Shown piece by piece: positions 56,957 to 64,000 of a stretch of DNA of 64,000 nt. The stretch's first letter is position 1; each line of letters starts with the position of its first letter. Position numbers and translations under genes: made by a program. This stretch comes from Leptospira vanthielii serovar Holland str. Waz Holland = ATCC 700522. GTDB lineage: Bacteria > Spirochaetota > Leptospiria > Leptospirales > Leptospiraceae. Below the pieces are notes generated by a model. It was not told the DNA's origin and did not search any database. It worked only from the letters and a program-made list of their open reading frames with translations. The stretch spans positions 70,736 to 134,735 of the forward strand of contig NZ_AOGY02000038.1 in NCBI RefSeq assembly GCF_000332455.1, written 5' to 3'.

Positions 56957-58123
56957 ATGATCGACTTTTCAATCACCGATGAACAAAAAGCCCTCCGCGA
57001 TTTAGCTAAAGATTTCGCCAAAAATGAAATGACTCCTAAGGCGGAACACCATGACCACACAGGTGAATATCCGAAAGAAATTTTAAAGAAAGCTTTTGAC
57101 GTAGGCCTTATGAATATGCATATCCCTGTGGAATACGGTGGTGCAGGCCTCGGTGTTTTGGACGAACTCATCGCTTCGGAAGAGTTGTTTTATGGTTGTT
57201 CGGGAATGGCCACTGCTATCCTCGCAAACAATCTTGCATTAGCGCCTGTTTTGTTAGGTGCTGATGATTATGTAATGAAAAAATTTATCCAACCAATGTC
57301 GGAAAATTTCACTCTCGCCGCTTATGCAGTGACAGAACCGGGCGCAGGATCTGACGTTGCCGGAATCCGCACCGTAGCAAAACGAGTGGGTGACGAATAC
57401 ATCGTCAACGGATCCAAAATGTGGATCACAAATGCTGGCCATGCAGATTGGTTTTTTGTTTTAGCAAAAACAGATCCAAATGCCGGTCATAAAGGGATGA
57501 CTGGATTCATCGTAGATGCAAAAACTCCTGGAATCATCATCGGTAAAAAAGAAAAAAATATGGGGCAACGTTGTTCTGACACTCGCGGTGTTACCTTCGA
57601 AGATGTAAAAGTTCCTAAAGAAAATATGATCGGTAAAGAAGGCGACGGATTCAAAATTGCTATGGGTGCTTTTGATAAAACTCGTCCAGCAGTCGCGATT
57701 GGAGCTGTTGGTGTGGCTCGTGCGGCCCTTGATCATTCCATTCGTTATGCAAACACTCGTAATGCGTTCGGAAAACCTATTTCTGTCAACCAAGGTGTTA
57801 GTTTTATGATCGCCGAAATGGCTCGTGACATTGAAGCCGGAAGATTACTCTGTTGGCAATCTGCTTGGCTTATCGATAGCGGATACAGAAATACATACCA
57901 AGCATCCATTGCAAAAGTATTTTGTGCTGATATGGCAATGCGTGTCACTACAGATGCAGTTCAAATCTTTGGTGGTTACGGATTTAACGAAGAATACCCT
58001 GTAGAAAAATTAATGCGCGATGCTAAAATTTTCCAAATCTACGAAGGTACTTCACAAATCCAACGTGTGATCATTTCCAAATTTCTAAATGACGGGGTTG
58101 GGATCGAAACTCCTAACGCGTAA
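56957..58123 (+). CDS. Acyl-CoA dehydrogenase
   Basis: FAD enzyme for the first step of beta-oxidation, 388 residues. [16 protein letters not shown] (about 115-130) is the FAD/substrate signature, [11 protein letters not shown] lies near 338-348, and the catalytic Glu is E363 in YEGTSQIQR. The short/medium-chain type is likely; the chain-length preference is not visible. It is followed by a hairpin at 58136-58170 just before pabA. Confidence 0.95.
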   Translation: MIDFSITDEQKALRDLAKDFAKNEMTPKAEHHDHTGEYPKEILKKAFDVGLMNMHIPVEYGGAGLGVLDELIASEELFYGCSGMATAILANNLALAPVLLGADDYVMKKFIQPMSENFTLAAYAVTEPGAGSDVAGIRTVAKRVGDEYIVNGSKMWITNAGHADWFFVLAKTDPNAGHKGMTGFIVDAKTPGIIIGKKEKNMGQRCSDTRGVTFEDVKVPKENMIGKEGDGFKIAMGAFDKTRPAVAIGAVGVARAALDHSIRYANTRNAFGKPISVNQGVSFMIAEMARDIEAGRLLCWQSAWLIDSGYRNTYQASIAKVFCADMAMRVTTDAVQIFGGYGFNEEYPVEKLMRDAKIFQIYEGTSQIQRVIISKFLNDGVGIETPNA

Positions 58124-58135
58124 AGATTGGATTTA

Positions 58136-58170
58136 GGACAGGTGGAATCAAAAGTTTACTCCACTTGTCC
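58136..58170 (+). promoter_or_regulatory. Hairpin just upstream of pabA
   Basis: GGACAGGTGGA pairs with TCCACTTGTCC (one G-T pair) around a 13-base loop. It ends 9 bp before the pabA ATG, with TCTCCT rather than a T-run after it. It could be the 3' end of the dehydrogenase message or a translational control of pabA. Confidence 0.45.
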
Positions 58171-58179
58171 TCTCCTAGT

Positions 58180-58749
58180 ATGTTCCTTCTCATCGACAAC
58201 TACGACTCATTCACCTATATTCTGTACCAATACCTGAACCAAATCATACCAACTACTGTCATGCGGCATGATGAAGACCTACCCCTGGACTTACAAAAAA
58301 ATTACAAGGCAGTTGTTTTGTCACCAGGACCCGGCCTTCCTAAAACTTCAGGAAAACTCATGTCACATTTAAATTCAATGTATGAGTCAATGCCAGTGCT
58401 TGGAATTTGCCTTGGTCACCAAGCCATTGGAGAAATGTTCGGCGCCAGTTTGGAACAAACACCCGATGTGTTTCATGGACGGCCCTCTGAGATCTTACAC
58501 AATGGCGAAGGTGTTTTTAAAAACATTCCCAATGGTTTTTTAGCAAACAGATACCATTCCTGGACGGTATCGAAAGTTTCTTTTCCGAGCGAATTGGAAG
58601 TGACAGCCGAAACAAAAGATGGAGTCATAATGGGAATTCGTCACAGAAAATGGAATAAGGTCTTTGGGGTTCAGTTCCATCCCGAATCCATCCTCACAGA
58701 ACATGGGGAAACCTTACTTCGTAACTTCTATGAGGAAGTAATCCAATGA
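58180..58749 (+). CDS. pabA: Class I glutamine amidotransferase (PabA/TrpG type)
   Basis: A 189-residue amidotransferase. The triad is C77 (GICLGHQ), H167 and E169 (QFHPES). The N-terminus [13 protein letters not shown] is standard. As trpG is already next to trpE at 34704, this copy is probably the glutaminase for para-aminobenzoate (folate) synthesis, an inference from duplication. No Shine-Dalgarno sequence is clear at ATG 58180. An in-frame TTG 15 bp upstream lies inside the hairpin. Its stop overlaps the ABC transporter start (ATGA). Confidence 0.82.
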   Translation: MFLLIDNYDSFTYILYQYLNQIIPTTVMRHDEDLPLDLQKNYKAVVLSPGPGLPKTSGKLMSHLNSMYESMPVLGICLGHQAIGEMFGASLEQTPDVFHGRPSEILHNGEGVFKNIPNGFLANRYHSWTVSKVSFPSELEVTAETKDGVIMGIRHRKWNKVFGVQFHPESILTEHGETLLRNFYEEVIQ

Positions 58750-60635
58750 AATATTTTTTAAGACTACTGTCCTACTCTGTGCATTACCGGGAACGATTTG
58801 TTTTAGGTTTGGTATTTGCACTTTTGACAGCGGTTCTAAATGGTATTTCTCTTACAGCCCTTATCCCCCTCTTTGATTCGTTAGGTGGCGATAAAAACAA
58901 TCGTTTTCATTTGGATTTAACTCTTCCAGAAAAAACCATCTTAGTGCAGGAAGTATTACTCGGAGCAGATAGTTTGGATGGGCTCGAACGTATCAAACGT
59001 GTGATCATCTCAGCAAAACTCCAAATCAACGAATTCACAGCGGACATGGAACCTAAGGAAGTGGTCTGGGTAGTTTGTATTGCTGTTTTTCCCCTTTATC
59101 TACTAAAACTCGGAACCTATCTTTTATCTGTCTATTGTATTGCCACCGCCGGTTATAAAGCGGTGAGAGACATTCGCCAGGAATTATTCCAAAAAGTTCA
59201 GAGGTTACCTCTCACTTATTTTTATAAAGAAAAAACCGGTCTGATCATGAGCCGTGTCATTAACGATGCAGAAATTGTAGCTGCGGTCATTTCAAGTAAC
59301 TTACGTGATGCGGTGATTAACTTTTTTTATGTTTTAACGCACTTAATGATTCTTATTTATCTAAATTCTGAATTATTAGTCTTAGCTTGTCTTACAATTC
59401 CGGTTGTGATATTGCCGGTAACTCTTTTTACGAGAAAAATTTCTTCCTCCACTGCTCGATTCCAAGAAAAAATCGCCGACTTAAACAGCCATATCCAAGA
59501 GTTCATTTCAGGGATTAAGGTCATCCGAACCTTTCGCCAGGAAAATCAGGATCTTAAAAAATTTGATCATATCAACTATAGAGTATACCGCCGGACTTTC
59601 AAAGGACAGTTCTATCTACAAATGGCACCGAGCCTTGTGGAACTCACTTCTTCTATTGTGGTTCTTGGATACTTTGCTATGGGTGCCAAATTCATTTACT
59701 CTGGTAAGTTCACACAAGGGGAGTTTATGGCCTTTCTCCTTACCTTGTTATTTTTACTTCGTCCTCTCACTCAACTTTCACAAATGGTCGGTAAAATTAC
59801 CCAAGCCAATTCCGCAGGGAAACGTATTTTTGAAATCATCGATCGTGATTCCGAAGTGGTAGAACATGGAGACGAAACGGTTCTCGAAAAAATAGAAGAC
59901 GGAATCCAATTTGATGACATCCATTTTTCTTATCCTGGAACCAACCAAGAAGTCCTCAAAGGAATCAACTTAGATATCAAACTAGGGGAAACTTATGCCT
60001 TTGTGGGAACCAGCGGTTCTGGTAAATCGACACTGATGGATTTGATTCCCCGGTTCTTTGATCCCACAGCGGGAAAAATTCGAATCGATGGAACGGATAT
60101 CCGTAATTTCTCTCTAAACTCCCTTCGTAAAAAAATCGGAATTGTGACTCAGGAAATCTTTCTCTTCCATGGGACCATTGCAGATAACATCGCTTATGGG
60201 ACGGGGGCTGCTTCTCGCAAAGAAGTGGTTCGTGCTGCTCGTCTTGCCAATGCCCACGACTTCATTACCAAAATGGAAAATGGATACGACACAGTCATTG
60301 GGGTTCGAGGACTCGATCTAAGTGGGGGCCAAAGACAACGTTTAGTGATTGCTCGTGCTTTGTTACGAAATGCGGAGATTATGATTTTGGACGAAGCAAC
60401 AAGTGCCCTGGATGCCGAATCCGAACGTTTGGTCAGCCGCGCTTTAGAACGACTCTTTAAGAATAGAACTACCTTTATCATTGCCCATCGCCTCTCTACA
60501 GTGCGCCGTGTGAAAAATATTGTTGTGATTGAGGAGGGTGAGATCAAAGAACAAGGCGATCATGATTCCCTGTTGGCTGAAAATGGAATTTATAAAAAAT
60601 TATACGATAGTCAATTTGCCGAAGCGGAGATTTAA
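58746..60635 (+). CDS. MsbA-like ABC transporter (permease-ATPase fusion)
   Basis: A 629-residue half-transporter. The N-terminal membrane domain has about six helices (about 18-370), with a large loop near 55-100. The C-terminal nucleotide-binding domain carries Walker [10 protein letters not shown] (about 419-427), signature LSGGQRQR (about 522-529), Walker [12 protein letters not shown] (about 542-552) and the switch His in IIAHR. Lipid A or lipid flipping is the usual MsbA role; drug export is possible. The gene overlaps pabA by ATGA and is followed after 2 bp by a response regulator. Confidence 0.9.
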   Translation: MKYFLRLLSYSVHYRERFVLGLVFALLTAVLNGISLTALIPLFDSLGGDKNNRFHLDLTLPEKTILVQEVLLGADSLDGLERIKRVIISAKLQINEFTADMEPKEVVWVVCIAVFPLYLLKLGTYLLSVYCIATAGYKAVRDIRQELFQKVQRLPLTYFYKEKTGLIMSRVINDAEIVAAVISSNLRDAVINFFYVLTHLMILIYLNSELLVLACLTIPVVILPVTLFTRKISSSTARFQEKIADLNSHIQEFISGIKVIRTFRQENQDLKKFDHINYRVYRRTFKGQFYLQMAPSLVELTSSIVVLGYFAMGAKFIYSGKFTQGEFMAFLLTLLFLLRPLTQLSQMVGKITQANSAGKRIFEIIDRDSEVVEHGDETVLEKIEDGIQFDDIHFSYPGTNQEVLKGINLDIKLGETYAFVGTSGSGKSTLMDLIPRFFDPTAGKIRIDGTDIRNFSLNSLRKKIGIVTQEIFLFHGTIADNIAYGTGAASRKEVVRAARLANAHDFITKMENGYDTVIGVRGLDLSGGQRQRLVIARALLRNAEIMILDEATSALDAESERLVSRALERLFKNRTTFIIAHRLSTVRRVKNIVVIEEGEIKEQGDHDSLLAENGIYKKLYDSQFAEAEI

Positions 60636-60637
60636 AT

Positions 60638-61039
60638 ATGAAAAAAGTTTTAATTGTTGATGATAATGATCGTTATGCGAACAATCTAAAAACATATTTC
60701 GATTCAAAAAATATCCCATCTGACAGAGCAGTGGATGCCAAAGAAGGCCTTGTCCTTTTTTCTAAAAATCCAAATTACGATATGATTGTTTCTGATGTCA
60801 CAATGGAAACGCAAACCTCTGGACTTTGGATGATGCGTAAAATTTACAAATCAGGTTTCAAGGGCGTTCTTGTCATCGCCTCCACTGGATTTGATGTATT
60901 CGGTGTGATGCCTTTTTCTTCTTTGTTTTTACCTTGGTTTTGTGGCCTCCATTGGATGATTCCCAAAGTGCCACTCAAACAAGGAACGGTGGAATGGGTT
61001 CCCACCGTTCTTTCCAAAGGAAAAACTACTCCTTTCTAG
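60638..61039 (+). CDS. Single-domain response regulator
   Basis: A 133-residue receiver-only protein. Acidic pocket residues are D8 and D9, the phospho-acceptor is D53 in VSDV, and T83 and K110 complete the active site. A loop of about 15 aromatic residues (FSSLFLPWFCGLHW, about 93-106) before K110 is unusual for a receiver. There is no output domain, so it probably acts through protein contact. It is placed 2 bp after the ABC transporter, and no partner histidine kinase is nearby. Its 3' end overlaps the convergent HEAT-repeat gene by 14 bp. Confidence 0.83.
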   Translation: MKKVLIVDDNDRYANNLKTYFDSKNIPSDRAVDAKEGLVLFSKNPNYDMIVSDVTMETQTSGLWMMRKIYKSGFKGVLVIASTGFDVFGVMPFSSLFLPWFCGLHWMIPKVPLKQGTVEWVPTVLSKGKTTPF

Positions 61040-62891
61040 GAACTTTGATCTCTTCGATTGGGTTGAAGAGATTGTTGTGTTTTCCTTTTTTTAAGTTGGA
61101 ATACTTACCTGAATTTCCGTCACTTCCTAGTTGTTTTACTTCTATAATATCCAGTTTTGGATAGAACACCCAACCGGTCACAAAGGCACCGCGTGCCCCA
61201 GGTAGAGTGGATTCCATTTTCACCTGAATGTATTTATCGGTGAGGATATCTTCCCCAATGCGAACAGCAAATTCCTTTTTTGTTTCAGAAAGGATGAGTC
61301 CAATTTCCTTATTTTTGATATAAGACACCGGTCTCGAACGTTCGTTAGGTTCTGATCTGAGATAGTCGTCTTCTATGAGGATGATGGCATATTTACCAAA
61401 AGCTTTGCGGCGAAGTAAAGATTCTCCAATTCGTTTGTTTATTTTTTCGTCCGTTTGGGATTCGTTCAATCGGATGAGGGCAAAAGTAGCTGAGAGAGAT
61501 GGGTTTTTGCTAATTTCATCAACTGCTAACAAAGCAAGGTTTGGTTCTTCTGCCACAACTCGTTCTAAAATCCTAAGACTTTCCCGGCTTCCATGAATGG
61601 CGAGGGCTTCGAGAGCTGCTTCTTTGATTTCTTGGTCATTGGATTTCAGAAATTTATCAAACACTTCTACATCAGCATCTAATTTATGGTAGGCGAGTCC
61701 TCGGAGGGCACCAGATACAATCACAACATATTCAGAGGCAAGTCCTGTAGTCAGAATCATCTCTCGACCGGCTGGATCTTTTGTTTTCCCGAGTCCTTCG
61801 TAACTAACTGCAATCACTTCGGGATCTTCCGCTTTGGTTCCAGCGATAAAATACGGAAGGGAACGTTTGTCTCCAAGATCCGACAGAGCTTTGTAAGCTG
61901 CAGGTCTTACTTGGTATCCATCTTTATCAATGGCATTTTGTAAACTTAGACGGCCTGCTTGTAGTCGACCCAGGGCGAGGGCTGCTGCAGAACGAACACG
62001 GGGAATAGGATGTGTTGTTAGAATTTTTTCTAAGTTCTTGGGTCTACGGTAATATTCCCATTGGAATACCTGAACGAGTCCATTACGAATTTGTTCTGTA
62101 TATTCTTTGTCTTTTTTTTCTTCATCAGAGAGAACTGCTTCCTCTTCTTTTTTGACTAACTCATTAATTTGGTCAGTAACTTTTGCTTTACCTGTAACTT
62201 TCGTTTTGCGATTAAGTCGTTTGATGGAAATTTTGGGAGTAGTATCTACTTTCTTTGGGATTATTTTTTCCACTTTTTTTGCCGTATCAATTTCATTGGG
62301 TTTGATAACGGGATCTTCTACTACAGGTTTGATTTCCTTCTCTGCCGCATCTTTACCAGAGTCTGAACGCAAATGACGGATCGCATTGTGAATTCCAATC
62401 GCTTTGGGACTATTTTGTTTTAAAGATTCTAAAATGTTGCCTAATTCATAACTCACTCGACCAATGGCCGGTCCATCGAAGTCATTCGGAGTGCTATCAA
62501 TCAGATCTTGGTTAGTCTGAACCAGCCCCGGAAGTTTAGCGATGATAGGAGGAAGGTCTTCTTCCAAATAGGCAGCTGCTTGCATTTCTTTATCGGCTGG
62601 TTCGCCCACAGTCTTTTTGCTATCAGCACGAAGAGCTACGTTTTCAGCAAATTCTAATAGGGCGATGGCCTTGTGCGCCTCTTGGATAAACTCATCATAC
62701 TTACGATTGTTCGTTACGGGGATGATTACATCCTTCGTTTTGTGAGGATCTAAATCACTTCCTTGGTATTCTTTATACTTTGGTGAAACGTCTGTTAACT
62801 GGTAAGGTTTTGATGTGGAACAACTTATCAATAAAACAAGGACCACCCATAAACTGCTCTTCCAAATTATGTCTTGACCCTTTTGAAACAT
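61026..62891 (-). CDS. HEAT-repeat lipoprotein
   Basis: A 621-residue protein (627 with an upstream ATG at 62909). The signal segment ends in lipobox LLISC. A long linker with Lys/Glu/Pro-rich stretches (about 180-280) leads to a HEAT/ARM-like solenoid (about 290-460), seen as repeated helices such as RVRSAAALALGRL, QVRPAAYKALSDLG and EIKEAALEALAIHG. The C-terminal 130 residues form a beta-rich region of unknown type. It probably acts as a scaffold at the periplasmic side of a membrane. It overlaps the divergent hflX gene by about 110 bp. Confidence 0.8.
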   Translation of the reverse strand: MFQKGQDIIWKSSLWVVLVLLISCSTSKPYQLTDVSPKYKEYQGSDLDPHKTKDVIIPVTNNRKYDEFIQEAHKAIALLEFAENVALRADSKKTVGEPADKEMQAAAYLEEDLPPIIAKLPGLVQTNQDLIDSTPNDFDGPAIGRVSYELGNILESLKQNSPKAIGIHNAIRHLRSDSGKDAAEKEIKPVVEDPVIKPNEIDTAKKVEKIIPKKVDTTPKISIKRLNRKTKVTGKAKVTDQINELVKKEEEAVLSDEEKKDKEYTEQIRNGLVQVFQWEYYRRPKNLEKILTTHPIPRVRSAAALALGRLQAGRLSLQNAIDKDGYQVRPAAYKALSDLGDKRSLPYFIAGTKAEDPEVIAVSYEGLGKTKDPAGREMILTTGLASEYVVIVSGALRGLAYHKLDADVEVFDKFLKSNDQEIKEAALEALAIHGSRESLRILERVVAEEPNLALLAVDEISKNPSLSATFALIRLNESQTDEKINKRIGESLLRRKAFGKYAIILIEDDYLRSEPNERSRPVSYIKNKEIGLILSETKKEFAVRIGEDILTDKYIQVKMESTLPGARGAFVTGWVFYPKLDIIEVKQLGSDGNSGKYSNLKKGKHNNLFNPIEEIKVPRKE

Positions 62892-63820
62892 CTGATAGCC
62901 TACTTCCATACTTTGAATATCGGATACTTACTATAAGTAAAATTAGCGGCAATCTAGCTGGTCTCAAGCCAAACCAGCTAAAAAAGTTAAAATCTCTCTC
63001 CGAAAGGCGTCTTAGAGAGGATTCTATCGTATCTATGGACCTAGCTAGGCTCGTAGGTGAGATTTCAGTGGAAATCGGTAGGCAAGTAGGCCTTCTCATT
63101 GAGAGGTCGGGTTATGTCACTCATCTGATTGTAGGGAATGACCATTCCATAGAAATTCCCCATTTGGATCGGTACCGTGTTGCTCATTCAAGACTCCGCG
63201 GGCTTCGCCTCTTTCATACACACCTCAAAGAACACCCGTTAAACCAAGAAGACCTGATGGACCTTGTCCTTAACCGTTTTGATTCCATTACGGCCGCTTG
63301 TGTTGGTTCTGACGGAATTCCCAAATTCTTTTTTTCGGCCTTTATCAACCCAGATCCTGAAGCAAAGGAACCTTGGATCCTATCTCCCAAACAATATCCA
63401 GGCCAATTGAAGTATGGATACTTAGAACAAGTCGAAGCATTAGAATCCGAATTTACAAAAAAAACATCAACTCTCAAAACCTCTCAAAAAGAAAACAGAG
63501 CGTTTCTTGTGGGTGTGTATGATGTTCGCAAAATGAAACGTTCGCCTGACCATTCTATGGCGGAACTCAAAGAACTCTGTCGTACAGCTGGAATCCATGT
63601 TGTGGATACTTATATCCAAAAAAGAGATCCCGATCCCAAAACCGTAGTAGGTAAAGGAAAATTACAAGAGATCATTCTAACTTCGGTTCATAAAGATATC
63701 GAACATTTAATCTTTGATTTAGAACTCACACCTTCACAGGCAAAAAAAATATCCGATGCCTGTATGGAAAGGCACATCGGTAACACTTTAGATCACTCAC
63801 ATGGGTTACACTTTTACTAG
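62780..63820 (+). pseudogene. hflX: GTPase HflX, disrupted by an insertion sequence
   Basis: HflX is a ribosome-binding GTPase that rescues stalled ribosomes. The first 327 codons match the HflX N-terminal domain: LKPNQLKKLKSLSERR, VSMDLARLVGEIS, RLRGLRLFHTHL, VGVYDVRKMKRSPDHS, KTVVGKGKLQEI and HLIFDLELTPSQAKKISDA. At 63761 the protein abruptly leaves the family and 19 unrelated residues lead to a TAG, inside an IS element. The GTPase domain with its G1-G4 motifs is missing. Start choice is unclear: ATG 62780 or ATG 62813 both give an N-terminus antisense to the lipoprotein gene. Remaining function is unlikely. Confidence 0.85.
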
Positions 63821-64000
63821 TCAATTCTATACAATAGCCTCTGGTATTTCAACACTTTACTCGTATACAAATCCAAAATTCCAAGAATTGCATCCGCAAA
63901 GTAAAGACGACAATGCCGATCAGATATCTCTTCAAAGCCAACTACCTCTCCATTGAAAGGATTCCCAAAGAACACTCGATGGGGCCCCGGTAACTAACTT
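63761..64000 (-). mobile_element. IS481-type insertion sequence, one end (continues beyond window)
   Basis: Starts at TGTATGG, immediately after hflX codon 327. It contains two near-identical direct repeats, CACATCGGTAACACTTT (63774-63790) and CACATGGGTTACACTTT (63799-63815), as expected of transposase-binding sites near an IS end. The minus strand encodes a transposase C-terminus. The other end and the target duplication lie outside the window. Confidence 0.8.
63817..64000 (-). pseudogene. IS481-family transposase, C-terminal fragment (partial, possibly frameshifted)
   Basis: On the minus strand a frame ends at TAG 63817-63819 and reads RVFFGNPFNGEVVGFEE, then SDRHCRLYFADAILGILD, a C-terminal pattern of IS481-type (DDE) transposases, where a small beta domain follows the integrase core. 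In the same frame a TAG appears at 63994-63996, at the window edge. A better family match upstream (VSYRG) lies in a neighbouring frame across the GGGGCCCC run near 63981-63988, which suggests a frameshift or sequencing error. The catalytic core is outside the window. Confidence 0.7.

Noticed and set aside
57461..57793. 110-codon open frame on the minus strand
   Set aside because: Antisense to the acyl-CoA dehydrogenase gene; no family features.

Overview
The window is a piece of a Leptospira chromosome, most likely from a saprophytic (biflexa-type) species. It spans the replication origin. The assignment rests on a clear LipL21 homologue, many loosely conserved spirochaetal lipoprotein signals, AT-rich DNA, and the gene order dnaA-dnaN-recF-DUF721-gyrB-gyrA. 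A Fe-type superoxide dismutase fits a saprophyte, because pathogenic leptospires are reported to lack one. Fatty-acid genes (acyl-CoA dehydrogenase, enoyl-CoA hydratase, FabG) fit the known lipid-based metabolism of the genus.

Layout. 1-2.7 kb: 3' end of an unknown gene, a terminator, then mnmG on the minus strand. 2.7-14.8 kb: ilvE, holB, dnaA, a putative oriC, then dnaN-recF-DUF721(dciA)-gyrB-gyrA-dus-PilZ, all on the plus strand. 14.9-24.4 kb: lipL21, a vWA-like secreted protein with a degenerate NtrC-type regulator, holA, maf, a small lipoprotein with a short-chain dehydrogenase, a YciO-type protein, and two divergent lipoprotein enzymes (CapA-like and alkaline-phosphatase-like). 24.5-28.6 kb: a compact minus-strand operon hslO-tsaE-tsaB-rnr. 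28.7-35.3 kb: GH42 beta-galactosidase, unknown protein, inositol-monophosphatase-like protein, sodB, trpE, trpG. 35.4-38.7 kb: lipoproteins, a thioredoxin-like protein, cysE. 39.0-42.1 kb: a tight M50 protease / beta-propeller / lipoprotein cluster. 42.1-50.5 kb: DegT aminotransferase, adenosine deaminase, DUF218, NTF2-like, DODA-type dioxygenase, esterase, purB, fabG. 50.5-55.7 kb: M23 peptidase, enoyl-CoA hydratase, a pseudo-receiver protein and a divergent GGDEF/EAL-like protein. 55.7-61.0 kb: GlsB-like protein, yebC, acyl-CoA dehydrogenase, pabA, an MsbA-like ABC transporter and a small response regulator. 61.0-64.0 kb: a HEAT-repeat lipoprotein and hflX, which is cut by an IS481-type insertion running off the window.

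How it works together. The core is a replication and topology cluster: initiator, clamp, RecF, candidate helicase loader, both gyrase subunits and two clamp-loader subunits. tRNA modification genes (mnmG, dus, tsaB, tsaE) are spread around it. Points most worth a second look: an origin whose DnaA boxes read TTATCGACA together with a DnaA whose DNA-recognition loop departs from the GGRDHTT signature; hflX disruption; the uncharacterised M50 module; the pseudo-receiver/EAL pair; and several divergent gene pairs whose 5' ends overlap. No tRNA, rRNA, CRISPR array or prophage was seen.
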